Source of the DNA: G965232465 sp965276005
GTDB lineage: Bacteria; Pseudomonadota; Alphaproteobacteria; JAQWUY01
Assembly (NCBI GenBank): GCA_965276005.1
Contig: OZ254962.1
Location: 1-64,000 of the forward strand
Direction of reading: 5' to 3'
Length of the DNA stretch: 64,000 nucleotides
Shown here piece after piece: positions 1 through 8,387 of this stretch (its first letter is position 1; every line of letters begins with the position of its first letter). The position numbers and the translations under genes were made by a program. Below the pieces are notes generated by a model. The model was not told the origin of the DNA and ran no database searches. It was given only the letters and a program-made list of their open reading frames with translations.

Positions 1-336
1 TCGGGGGGACAACGGCAACGCATCGCCATTGCCCGGGCGTTGGTGTGTACCCCCGAATTTATCTTGGCGGACGAAAGCACTTCTGCGTTAGATGTGTCGA
101 TTCAAGCGGAAATTTTAAAACTGTTAAAACAACTGCAACAGGATTTAGGCTTAACCGTATTGTTTATCAGCCACGATTTAAGCGTGGTTGCCAATGTGTG
201 CGACACAGTAGCAGTGATGCGACAGGGACAATTGGTCGAAGTGGCAACACCAAAATCGCTGTTTAACACGCCTAAACACCCGTATACCCGTAACCTAATA
301 GCCTCTATTCCATCGCTACAACAGGTGTATTTGTAA
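1..336 (+). CDS. Peptide/nickel-type ABC transporter ATP-binding protein, C-terminal part
   Basis: The window opens inside this gene, in frame 1. The first residues read SGGQRQRIAIARAL, the ABC signature. Next come a Walker B with catalytic Glu altered in context to ILADEST, the D-loop SALDVSIQ, and the switch histidine in FISHDLSVV. The ending with HPYTRNLIASIP is typical of the OppD/OppF/DppF class of oligopeptide transporters, which couple ATP hydrolysis to import at the inner membrane. The N-terminal Walker A half lies outside the window. The stop is 24 bases before the sulfatase gene, so the two are probably co-transcribed. The substrate cannot be read from this fragment; the phnW neighbour makes a phosphonate or its ester a reasonable guess. 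Confidence 0.93.
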   Translation, partial: SGGQRQRIAIARALVCTPEFILADESTSALDVSIQAEILKLLKQLQQDLGLTVLFISHDLSVVANVCDTVAVMRQGQLVEVATPKSLFNTPKHPYTRNLIASIPSLQQVYL

Positions 337-360
337 TGTTTATAAAGAAGGTACTATGAT

Positions 361-1860
361 ATGAAAAAAAATATTTTAATGATTTATGCCGACCAATGGC
401 GACACGATCAATTCGATAGCCCGGTGTCCTATACGCCGCATGTGGACGCTTTGGCGGCACAGGGGACGATTTTTCATCAGCACTACACCCAAACTTTGCC
501 TTGTTCGCCGTCACGGGCAAGTATTTATACGGGGCTGTATGCACAAAATCATCGGGTAAGATGCAACAAATCGCCCCTTGCCAACCGCCATAAAACCATA
601 GGGCAGTATTTGCGGGAATCCGGATACCGCCCCACTTTGTTTGGCTATACGGATACGGTTATCGACCCGACACACCTGCACCCCAACGACCCGTATTGTC
701 AGGCACGATTCGAGATCTTGCCGGGTTTCGAAGACGGCTGTCATCAGCCGGATTCGCACCCCTATCGCTGGTGGGCACATGTCCGTAAACAGGGGTTTGA
801 TTTCGATAAAAACGACCACAAAGATATATACCGCTGTAACAAAAACCGCCCAAATGGCAACGGCGGTGTGGCGGGATACCCCACCTATTATGACGCAAAA
901 GACAGCGATACGGCTTTTATCACCGATGCGTTACTGGGTTGGCAACGGGAACAACAACAGGGGTGGTGTGCGATGCTCAGCTATTTAAGACCCCACAACC
1001 CCACAGTGGCATCGGAACCATATAACAGCTTGGTCGATCCGAACACTTTGGCTTTGCCGAAGGACAACGGCAATGTTGAGCGACAAAAACAAGTGCATGA
1101 CTATATCAAATACGCCTTAGAAAACAGCAATGCCAGCACCGCATGCCACCCGGATCTCAGCGGCAAAGTGTGCGATGTATCCGATGCGGACAAACAATCG
1201 CTGCGGGCGGTACACTTGGGGCTGATGGCGGAAGTCGACGACAATATTGGGCGGGTGTTTCAACAGCTGAAAGATTTGGGCGAATGGGACAACACCCTTA
1301 TTTTGTTTTCTGCGGATCACGGCGAGCAAATGTTCGATCACAACCTTCGCAATCAATTTGGCTTTTATGACGAAGCTGTGCAAGTACCGTTTATTATAAA
1401 ACTGCCTGCGGATGCAACCGTCCCGAAAAATAACGAAGTGACGGCATTTACGGAGGCGGTCGATACGGTGCCGACCATACTGGATTGTTTAAATAGGGAT
1501 ATTCCCACACATCTCGATGGGCATTCGCTGTTGCCGTTTATCAAAGGCGAATCGCCAAAACAATGGCGACAATCCGTCCGTTGGGAAATAAATTTTGAAC
1601 AAGTGTTAGGCACCGATATTGCCAAAAAATACGATTTAAAATCGCCAGACTGTGTGATGAGTATATATAAAGACAAGCACTTTAAACATGTGTTTATACC
1701 CAAGATGCCAACCGTATTGTTCGACCTAAACAAAGATCCCTTAGAAACCGTCAATGTGGCGGCACATGCGGACTATGCACCCATCGAACGCCACTATTTA
1801 CACAAACAATTGACCCATTATGTGCAACACCTAGATCGATCTGTTAGCAGACAAGTATAA
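361..1860 (+). CDS. Type I sulfatase / alkaline-phosphatase-superfamily hydrolase (possible phosphonate monoester hydrolase)
   Basis: A 499-residue cytosolic enzyme with no signal peptide. The metal-binding start is MIYADQW (Asp11). The nucleophile motif C48-S-P-S-R52 fits C-x-P-x-R, so Cys48 should be converted to formylglycine by a maturation enzyme not seen here. A second metal site appears as SADHGEQM near residue 320. Family members hydrolyse sulfate esters or phosphonate/phosphate monoesters and diesters. The start has AGAAGG about 9 bases upstream. phnW begins 17 bases after the stop, so the two are almost certainly one operon. That context favours an organophosphonate ester as substrate, for example releasing 2-aminoethylphosphonate; this is inference. 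A plain choline-sulfatase-like role cannot be excluded. Confidence 0.88.
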   Translation: MKKNILMIYADQWRHDQFDSPVSYTPHVDALAAQGTIFHQHYTQTLPCSPSRASIYTGLYAQNHRVRCNKSPLANRHKTIGQYLRESGYRPTLFGYTDTVIDPTHLHPNDPYCQARFEILPGFEDGCHQPDSHPYRWWAHVRKQGFDFDKNDHKDIYRCNKNRPNGNGGVAGYPTYYDAKDSDTAFITDALLGWQREQQQGWCAMLSYLRPHNPTVASEPYNSLVDPNTLALPKDNGNVERQKQVHDYIKYALENSNASTACHPDLSGKVCDVSDADKQSLRAVHLGLMAEVDDNIGRVFQQLKDLGEWDNTLILFSADHGEQMFDHNLRNQFGFYDEAVQVPFIIKLPADATVPKNNEVTAFTEAVDTVPTILDCLNRDIPTHLDGHSLLPFIKGESPKQWRQSVRWEINFEQVLGTDIAKKYDLKSPDCVMSIYKDKHFKHVFIPKMPTVLFDLNKDPLETVNVAAHADYAPIERHYLHKQLTHYVQHLDRSVSRQV

Positions 1861-1877
1861 AGGGACAGGAAAATAGT

Positions 1878-2999
1878 ATGACACAATACGAATCGATACC
1901 GGACAATCCCTATATTTTGCTGACGCCGGGACCTTTAACCACTTCGAAACGGGTGCGGGCGGCGTTGGTACAAGATTGGTGTACTTGGGACGATGCCTAT
2001 AATCAAGGGGTGGTGCAGGTTATCCGTAAAAACTTGCTGGCACTGGCGACCGCCGCACAGGGATATACCAGCGTGTTGATGCAGGGCTCCGGTTCTGCAT
2101 CCGTCGAGAGTGCTATGGGGACTTTTGTACCCAAAACCGATGCAAAAGTACTGATTTTGGCAAATGGGGCATATGGCAAGCGGATAGGTACCATTGCCGA
2201 GTATCTACATATCCCCCATACGGTGTTGTGGTTTGACGAACGATCGCCCGTCGATATACAGCAGGTGGCGACAACCCTAGACACGGACACAGCCATTACC
2301 CATGTGGCAATGGTGCATTGTGAAACCACTACTGGTATTTTAAACGATGTGCCAGCGGTGGCACAACTGGCGAAATCCTGCGATAAAATTGTGATGGTCG
2401 ATGCTATGTCCAGTTTTGGCGGGGTGCCTATGGATATGGACACATGGGGGATCGATGTGTTAATCAGTTCTGCCAACAAATGTATACAGGGGGTGCCGGG
2501 GTTTGGCTTTGTGATTGCCAAGCACAGTTTACTGGAAACATGTAAAGGCAATGCCCGTTCTTTGGTATTGGACTTATACGACCAATGGCGGTGTATGGAG
2601 AACAACGCCGGCAAATGGCGGTTTACATCGCCGACCCATACGGTACATGCGTTTTATCACGCCCTGCAGGAACTGGCAGAAGAAGGCGGTGTACACACCC
2701 GCTATCAACGGTATCGAAAAAACCACCAAGTGCTAGTAGACGGTATGACCGCATTGGGCTTTAAAACATTGCTAAAGCCCGTATATCAATCGCCCATCAT
2801 CACTTCGTTTTTAAATCCAGACCACCCGGAATATGTGTTTAAACGGTTTTATGACAGCTTAAAACAAAAAGGCTTTGTCATTTACCCCGGCAAAGTATCC
2901 GATGCGGATTGCTTCCGTGTAGGCAATATTGGCGATATAGACAGCACAGACATGCAACGGTTTATCGATGCGGTGGCATCATCGTTATATTGGCAGTAA
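1878..2999 (+). CDS. phnW: 2-aminoethylphosphonate:pyruvate aminotransferase
   Basis: A 373-residue class V aminotransferase of the usual PhnW length. It transfers the amino group of 2-aminoethylphosphonate to pyruvate, giving phosphonoacetaldehyde and alanine. Visible hallmarks are the N-terminal LLTPGPLTTS and DWCTWD blocks, Asp175 in VDAMSSFGG, and the PLP Schiff-base Lys201 in SSANKCIQGVPGF. An SD-like AGGAAA precedes the ATG. The gene follows the sulfatase by 17 bases. Neither PhnX (phosphonatase) nor PhnY/PhnA follows it here, so the C-P bond-breaking step must be encoded elsewhere, unless the upstream alkaline-phosphatase-superfamily enzyme takes part. Confidence 0.95.
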   Translation: MTQYESIPDNPYILLTPGPLTTSKRVRAALVQDWCTWDDAYNQGVVQVIRKNLLALATAAQGYTSVLMQGSGSASVESAMGTFVPKTDAKVLILANGAYGKRIGTIAEYLHIPHTVLWFDERSPVDIQQVATTLDTDTAITHVAMVHCETTTGILNDVPAVAQLAKSCDKIVMVDAMSSFGGVPMDMDTWGIDVLISSANKCIQGVPGFGFVIAKHSLLETCKGNARSLVLDLYDQWRCMENNAGKWRFTSPTHTVHAFYHALQELAEEGGVHTRYQRYRKNHQVLVDGMTALGFKTLLKPVYQSPIITSFLNPDHPEYVFKRFYDSLKQKGFVIYPGKVSDADCFRVGNIGDIDSTDMQRFIDAVASSLYWQ

Positions 3000-3004
3000 C
3001 ATAA

Positions 3005-3193
3005 ACAATTATCAGTATCACACAAATTGCAAATTTGCGATGGGCAGACCCGAGGCGGTGTGAATGGTTTAAGCACATCGATACAAATACCATAAACTTG
3101 GGCACGGGTAAACGGCAGATTGTAAAAAATGGCGTATACATGCCCACATATAAAATTACCATTCCAAAGGAACTTGTGCAAAATGATGTATGA
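3005..3193 (+). pseudogene. C-terminal remnant of the antitoxin of an AbiE-like pair
   Basis: An open frame without a start codon runs from just after a TAA (3002-3004) to a TGA at 3191-3193. It reads ...LRWADPRRCEWFKHID and ...VYMPTYKITIPKEL. The TGA overlaps the ATGATG start of the nucleotidyltransferase gene by 11 bases, the translational coupling typical of toxin-antitoxin operons. I infer that it is the end of the cognate antitoxin, with the N-terminal wing-helix part deleted up to the phnW 3' end. It does not match any family strongly enough to name from sequence alone. Confidence 0.5.
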
Positions 3194-4085
3194 AAAACAA
3201 GTGAGATTGTTATTGGAAGTGCTGTTAAAAGTCGCACAACAAAAAGATTTTGCTCTGCATGGTGGAACCGCTATCAACTTGTTTGTAAGGGACATGCCCC
3301 GATTGTCTGTGGACATTGATTTAACATATATACCCATATTGGATAGAATATCCACATTAGACAATATTTCTGCCCACTTTGATACCATACAGCAAAATAT
3401 GCAAAAGTTACCAATGGTAACCATCAGAAACCAAGCACAAAAAGGAAAATTGTTTATCACCCATCAAGGTGTACAAATCAAAATAGAGGTCAACACAGTA
3501 TCCCGTGGTGCTTTGCGACTACCTCAGATAATGCCCTTATGTAACAACGCACAAAACTATTTTAATGCGTTTGTAGAAATGCCTATTATTCCTTTTGGGT
3601 AATTGTACGGAGGCAAAATATGTGCTGCCCTAGACCGACAACATCCACGGGATATATTTGATGTAAAATTACTCCTAGAACATGAAGGAATTACAGATGA
3701 AGTTTGGTACGGTTTTATGTTTTGCTTGCTATGTTCAGATCGCCCCATATCCGAAATCATACACCCACAACTACAAGATCAGCGGCAAACAATGCACAAC
3801 CATTTTATCGGCATGACGCAAACGCCATTTGATTATAGCGACTTTGAAATAACTCGACACGCACTGATTGAAACGATACACCATAAATTAACCGACTACG
3901 ACAAGCAGTTTTTATTAAATGTAAAAAATGGACAGCCAGACTGGAGCATATATAACTTTAAGAATTTCCCCGCCATTCAATGGAAATTACAAAACATTCA
4001 CATCCTAAAAAATCAGCAACCACAAAAACATCAAATGCTGTATAGCAAATTGCAGAAAACTTTATGTAATATCCCATTGATATAA
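3183..4085 (+). pseudogene. AbiEii/AbiGii-type nucleotidyltransferase toxin, interrupted by a nonsense codon
   Basis: The start is ATG 3183, which gives MMYEKQVRLLLEVL and overlaps the upstream remnant. The catalytic nucleotidyltransferase core is visible as ALHGGTAINLF followed by SVDIDLTY. The frame stops at TAA 3600-3602 and continues without a shift as LYGGKICAALDRQHPRDIFD. In intact members this block reads (E)LYGGK, so a single GAA-to-TAA change explains the stop. The downstream half runs open to 4085. These toxins are GTP-dependent nucleotidyltransferases acting in abortive infection. With the antitoxin also lost, this is a dead type IV toxin-antitoxin locus; IS1595 lies only 5 bases past the end. 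Confidence 0.85.
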
Positions 4086-4090
4086 GAAAA

Positions 4091-4816
4091 GGGGCTGGCA
4101 TAGATAACTAACATAAATATGTCTTTACCCACTGTTTTAATTGTCTTTTTTGAGATTTAAAACCACTGTGATTAAATCGCCACTCACACTCCCGCAAGTA
4201 TAACACAAAATACTCTTTGGGTATACCATTAAATTTCCGCATATACTGTTTGGCTTGGTTCCAAAAATTTTCTATACCATTTATGTGATTATCACCATCC
4301 GCAAACTCTGTACTGTGGTTAATCCTCATGTGGTGAAAGTCTGTAACATCCAAAGCATTATATCCCTTCCAACCATCACTATATACAATACTATCAGGAA
4401 CAACTTTACTTTCAATAATTGAGATTAAAGTATCCCCACTTGCATCGGGTGTCATTTGCGTATAAACCTTACCACCCCTTTTAAGCAAGCCAATAACAGG
4501 CGTTTTGGCTTTCGCACCCCGCCCCCTTTTGCCTTTACGGCTACCACCAAAGTAACTTTCATCGACTTCTATTTTACCGCCAAAATAATCATTACCCTAC
4601 TGTTCCATTTCATAGCATATAATTTCTCTTAAACGATGATAATATAATCGGGCAGTGTTACGATTTACACCAACCAATTCAGACGCACAGCGGGCGGTCG
4701 TGCCTGCTACAAAATGCTCAATCAACTGTTCTTGTTTATACATGCTTATTTTACTTTTTCTAAATTTCATAACCAACATTTTAACACATTTTATGTTAGG
4801 TATCTATGCCAGCCCC
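4091..4816 (-). mobile_element. IS1595-family insertion sequence (about 726 bp)
   Basis: The ends are inverted repeats. The left end reads GGGGCTGGCATAGATAACTA, and the right end, reverse-complemented, starts GGGGCTGGCATAGATACCTA and continues CATAAA. Inside is one ISXO2-type transposase on the minus strand carrying an in-frame stop. No clear 8-bp target duplication is visible: the left flank ends taagaaaa and the right flank begins aaaaagta. The element sits directly behind the dead toxin gene. A second, more decayed N-terminal copy lies at 15.7 kb. Confidence 0.85.
4108..4779 (-). pseudogene. IS1595/ISXO2-type transposase with amber stop
   Basis: The first 60 codons (to the stop at 4597-4599) carry the helix-turn-helix part with YKQEQLIEHFVAGTTARCAS and NTARLYYHRLREI. 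After a single TAG the same frame continues without a shift through the DDE-type core: EVDESYFGGSRKGKRGRGAK, YSDGWKGYNAL, and a final HINGIENFWNQAK block. Because the frame is conserved on both sides, one point mutation inactivates it. It would be inactive unless suppressed. Confidence 0.87.
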
Positions 4817-4913
4817 AAAAAGTATTGATAATACAACAAAAAAGTACTAACCTAAAATTGGATCAAACATTGGGGGGCGGTCACCCCTTTGCCGTAAAAT
4901 AGCTGTGGATGTC

Positions 4914-6134
4914 TTATTCAATAACTTTGTCCTCTCTCAGCCTTTGCAGCGTATCCGCATCGAGTCCTAATAGGGTGTGTAGTATCTGGTCTGTGTGTTG
5001 TGACAGCGTGGGTGCGGGGCTTGGGAAATCCGGGTTTTCGCCATTCATATGAATAGCGGGTTTGACCACCGCATAGTCTCTGCCCACCGCATGCGATTGC
5101 ATAGATTGCAGCAGGTTGCGATGCTGTATTTGCTGTAAACTCAGTGTGATATCTAGGCTGTTTATTTCGCCTACGGGAATTTTTAACGGTACGATGCCTG
5201 CCACCCATTCGGCGGTGGTTTTTTGTGTTAGGACGCTTTCCAAATATGCGATGACCTGTGTACGGTTGGCACGGCGGCTTTGGCGGTCTTTGAATGCGGG
5301 TAAAGCTGCCCATTCGGGGTGTCCCAAGTGGGTCACTAAGTCAATCCATTGTTGCTGGGTATTGGTGGCAATATTTACCATGCCATCTTTGGTACGAAAG
5401 GTGCCAGAAGGGGTTGAGGCGGCACTGTGGTTACCGTTTTGTGTATGCACTTTGCCGCTAACCGTGTAATCGCTTGCCACCCACCCCAGACTAGCAACCA
5501 GCGATTCCAGCATCGATATATCGATATATGCCCCCTCATTGTGTTTGTTGTTCAGGGCGGCGGCGATGGCAAACGCCCCGTTTAATCCGGCAATGGTGTC
5601 CGAAATCGGTGCCCCAACTCGATACGGGGTGGGGGAGTCCCCGTCCGCAGGCGGGGCACCTGTAACCGCCATCAGCCCTGATATGCCTTGTATAATCTGG
5701 TCATATGCGGCACGGTCAGACATGCAGCCTTGTTGCCCATACCCAGAAATAGCACAATATACCAACGCAGGGTTTATCTGTTTTAAATGTGCATATCCCA
5801 ACCCCAACCGATCCATTACGCCGGCTCGAAAGTTTTCCACCATCACATCACATTCGGCAACCATTTTTTTAAAAATATCAACACCCGCCTCAGATTTTAA
5901 ATTTAAAGCGATGGATTTTTTGCCGGCATTCATGGCTAAAAACAGTGCCCCCATCTGTTTTTTTGCCAACGCTACTTCTTCCCCCAAGTGCCGTCCGCTA
6001 TCGCCGACAACAAGCGGTTCGACCTTGATAACTTCCGCACCCATATGTGCCAAGTGCAAAGTGCAAAATGGTCCAGCAATAATAGTGGTAACATCAAGTA
6101 CTCTCACATGGGACAAAGGCAGGGGGTGGGACAT
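4914..6134 (-). CDS. Class III (CaiB/BaiF) CoA-transferase
   Basis: About 406 residues from the ATG at 6134 (MSHPLPLSHVRVLDVT). An ATG 18 bases further upstream is in frame, but AAAGAGA just before 6134 favours the internal start. N-terminal block VLDVTTIIAGPFC and AEVIKVEP are family hallmarks. The catalytic Asp that carries the acyl anhydride is in AYDQIIQGISGLM. Class III enzymes move CoA between carboxylic acids in the cytosol. The gene is divergent from an HMG-CoA lyase across 111 bases. That pairing fits activation of a free dicarboxylate, such as 3-hydroxy-3-methylglutarate, by succinyl-CoA, followed by cleavage; the substrate is inferred only from the neighbour. Confidence 0.92.
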   Translation of the reverse strand: MSHPLPLSHVRVLDVTTIIAGPFCTLHLAHMGAEVIKVEPLVVGDSGRHLGEEVALAKKQMGALFLAMNAGKKSIALNLKSEAGVDIFKKMVAECDVMVENFRAGVMDRLGLGYAHLKQINPALVYCAISGYGQQGCMSDRAAYDQIIQGISGLMAVTGAPPADGDSPTPYRVGAPISDTIAGLNGAFAIAAALNNKHNEGAYIDISMLESLVASLGWVASDYTVSGKVHTQNGNHSAASTPSGTFRTKDGMVNIATNTQQQWIDLVTHLGHPEWAALPAFKDRQSRRANRTQVIAYLESVLTQKTTAEWVAGIVPLKIPVGEINSLDITLSLQQIQHRNLLQSMQSHAVGRDYAVVKPAIHMNGENPDFPSPAPTLSQHTDQILHTLLGLDADTLQRLREDKVIE

Positions 6135-6245
6135 TTTTTTCTCTTTCTGCATATTAAATACTGTACAATTGGCTATACCGACACTATACTATACAACACA
6201 GGCAAAAAATGCAAGTCTTAACAACACACCACAAGAGAGACACCC

Positions 6246-7088
6246 ATGCACATTCATATTTGTGAAGTCGGTCCCCGTGATGGATTACAAAACCATGCGA
6301 CAGATGTCCGTACCGCCGATAAAATCACTATGGTCGACAGTTTATCCGCATGCGGGTTTTCCAGCATCGAAGTCACCAGTTTTGTATCCCCCAAATGGGT
6401 CCCCAAAATGGCAGACGCCAGCGATGTTATGAACGGAATAATCCGCCGGGATCACACCCGTTACATTGTGTTGACCCCTAATGAGAGGGGAATCGAACGG
6501 GCGATTGCCCATAATCCAGATAGCATTTGTATTTTTCCCGCTGCTTCTGAGGCGTTTAGTAAACGCAATTTAAACGCTACCAAACAACAGGCGTTTGCCC
6601 GTTTTGCCACCATTGCCAACATAGCCCACGCCCACAACATCAACATCAGGGGCAGCCTGTCTTGTGCGGGATTTTGCCCATATGCAGGTGCCGTACCCCC
6701 ATCGGTGATTGCCGATGATGTACAAAAATTACTCGACATAGGGTGTCACACCATCAGCCTTGCCGACACGGTGGGGCGTATTACCAGTGATATATCAAGG
6801 GCAGTGTTAGACGCCGTTTTAAAGTATGTATCCCCACACATGGTATCAGGGCATTTTCACGACACCATGGGGTACGCTCTCGACAATGTAGATGTATATC
6901 TAGAAGCGGGTATCACCGCTTTCGACGGTGCCGTATTAGGACTAGGCGGCTGCCCATTTGCCAAAGGGGCAACAGGAAATGTAAACACTAGAAAACTTAT
7001 CACCCATCTGCACAGTCAAGGACATACCACAGATATATGCGTAGACACCCTAAGTCATGCAGAAAAAAGCATCCAAAAATTTATCTAG
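6246..7088 (+). CDS. mvaB: Hydroxymethylglutaryl-CoA lyase
   Basis: A 280-residue TIM-barrel lyase of the DRE-TIM (HMGL-like) superfamily. It cleaves (S)-HMG-CoA to acetoacetate and acetyl-CoA in the last step of leucine degradation. Seen in the sequence: EVGPRDGLQN at the start (Arg11 and metal ligand Asp12), the metal-binding GHFHDTMGYAL (His203, His205), and the active-site loop GLGGCPFAKGATGN with catalytic Cys236. AAGAGAGA precedes the ATG. The other leucine-degradation genes (ivd, mccAB, liuC) are not here, so the function is probably tied to the divergent CoA-transferase. The stop codon lies at the start of a 64-bp dispersed repeat. Confidence 0.92.
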   Translation: MHIHICEVGPRDGLQNHATDVRTADKITMVDSLSACGFSSIEVTSFVSPKWVPKMADASDVMNGIIRRDHTRYIVLTPNERGIERAIAHNPDSICIFPAASEAFSKRNLNATKQQAFARFATIANIAHAHNINIRGSLSCAGFCPYAGAVPPSVIADDVQKLLDIGCHTISLADTVGRITSDISRAVLDAVLKYVSPHMVSGHFHDTMGYALDNVDVYLEAGITAFDGAVLGLGGCPFAKGATGNVNTRKLITHLHSQGHTTDICVDTLSHAEKSIQKFI

Positions 7089-7148
7089 GCAGTAGCAACT
7101 GTGTTTAAAGTCAAGCCTTAATTTCATAAAATTCTCTCATTTTAGCAT
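7085..7148 (+). repeat. 64-bp dispersed repeat, copy 1
   Basis: This segment, starting CTAGGCAGTAGCAACTGTGT and ending TCTCTCATTTTAGCAT, aligns without gaps to 29680-29743 at 52 of 64 positions by my count. Both copies lie immediately before an insertion sequence (IS3 here, IS5 there) and both begin at the edge of a gene or gene fragment. It could be a terminus of an older mobile element or a short interspersed repeat. Confidence 0.6.
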
Positions 7149-7252
7149 TCAGGATGATAATCATTTTTCTCATACATGTGACCAAGAAATGGTCTCCAAA
7201 AACTGGACCATATGTTAAGATAGATTTTACACAAAATAGGAGTAGAACCAAA

Positions 7253-7588
7253 ATGAGTAAGAATCGTAAAAATTATCCAGCGAAATTCAAGGCGAAAGTT
7301 GTTTGCCATGCGTTACGGGAAGATGTACCTGTATCGGAGTTATCATCCCTTTATGGTGTCCACAGTTCTGTTATTAACCGTTGGAATAAGGAGGCTTTAC
7401 AATCAATAGAGGATGGTTTTTCGGGTAAACTGGAACGCCAGCAGGTTGATAGTCAGGCAGAGATTACCATGCTTCATACGAAGATAGGTAAACTGACAGT
7501 GGAGCGGGATTTTTTGGCAGATGCCTCAGACGCCTTGGGTCTGGGAAGCAAAAATCTATTATCTCAGTTGTTCAAGAAAAAGAAATAA
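7253..7588 (+). CDS. IS3-family transposase OrfA
   Basis: 111 residues from ATG 7253, chosen because AGGAG lies about 10 bases upstream; the longer frame from 7154 has no such site. The N-terminal helix-turn-helix is seen in YPAKFKAKVVCHAL and LSSLYGVHSSVINRWNKEAL. A short leucine-zipper-like stretch follows (EITMLHTKIGKLTVERDFL). It ends FKKKK at an A-rich run (AAGAAAAAGAAATAA). A -1 slip there would lead into the orfB frame (KEISTRRKCELLGV), the usual IS3 way of making the fused transposase. Confidence 0.85.
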   Translation: MSKNRKNYPAKFKAKVVCHALREDVPVSELSSLYGVHSSVINRWNKEALQSIEDGFSGKLERQQVDSQAEITMLHTKIGKLTVERDFLADASDALGLGSKNLLSQLFKKKK

Positions 7589-8310
7589 GCACTAGGCGAA
7601 AATGTGAATTATTAGGGGTAGCCCATAGTAGTTTATATTATCATTCAAAAGACCAAAGTATGAAGGACAAAGATATGATAGGTTTGATACGCAAGGCATT
7701 TTCCGAGCGGCCGTTTTATGGTAGTCGTAGGATAACCAAGTACCTGCAAAAATCAGGTTATAAAATCAATAGGAAACGGGTTTCTAGGCTTATGAAACTG
7801 ATGGGTTTACAAGCCATATACCCCAAGCCTAATACCAGTACCCAAAACCCTGCACACAAGGTATATCCTTATCGGCTAAGGGATGTAACAGTAAACAAGG
7901 TTAATCAGGTATGGTGTACAGATATTACATATATTCCAGTGAATAGGGACTATATGTATTTGGTTGCTGTTATGGACTGGTACAGTCGTAAAGTACTATC
8001 ATGGCGGTTATCTAATTCCTTGAATACAAGTTTCCGTATTGAAGCCCTAGAAGAAGCATTATACAGATACCCGAAGCCTGATATATTCAACACAGATCAG
8101 AGAAGCCAGTTTACAGCAACAGCGTTTACGGATATTTTAAAAATCAATTGAATAGAATTTTACAATGCCGATCGCCCACACACAAAATTTGGTTTGCAAA
8201 CTCCAAACGAAGCGTATACAATGTGTTTTGATATAAAAGCGGTTCCGCTTACAGCTACACCACTTTTATATCAAAATACACAACCAATTAACCAACAAAG
8301 TCTATCTTAA
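7582..8310 (+). pseudogene. IS3-family transposase OrfB with internal deletion
   Basis: The frame entered by -1 slippage reads CELLGVAHSSLYYHSK, then the HTH_21 region RPFYGSRRITKYL and the integrase core WCTDITYIP (first Asp) and FNTDQRSQFT (second Asp, with the usual Gly changed to Arg). It stops at TGA 8149-8151. The next codons in the same frame give EFYNADRPHTKFGLQTPNEAY, the normal C-terminus. So roughly 45-50 codons, including the catalytic Glu, are missing and a stop sits at the join. Not functional. Confidence 0.85.
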
Positions 8311-8387
8311 CTTTAACAGTTAATGGTTCTAATAACAGGATCCACTTCTAGACCCATAAGAATTTTATCTGCAAAGAGAGTTTATGA

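Larger units (their letters stand above)
7185..8350 (+). mobile_element. IS3-family insertion sequence, defective
   Basis: Two-gene IS3 layout (orfA, orfB with a -1 shift) lies between imperfect inverted ends. The left end AGAAATGG...GGACCATA...GTTAAGATAGA and the right end (reverse complement) AGAAGTGG...GAACCATTAA...GTTAAGATAGA share the same block order. Exact ends are uncertain by several bases. OrfB is internally deleted, so the copy cannot move on its own. A fragment of a related orfA lies at 15.4 kb. Confidence 0.8.

Noticed and set aside
5539..6432. A 297-codon plus-strand frame spanning the CoA-transferase and HMG-CoA lyase
   Set aside because: It is antisense to one conserved gene and out of frame with the other; composition is not protein-like.
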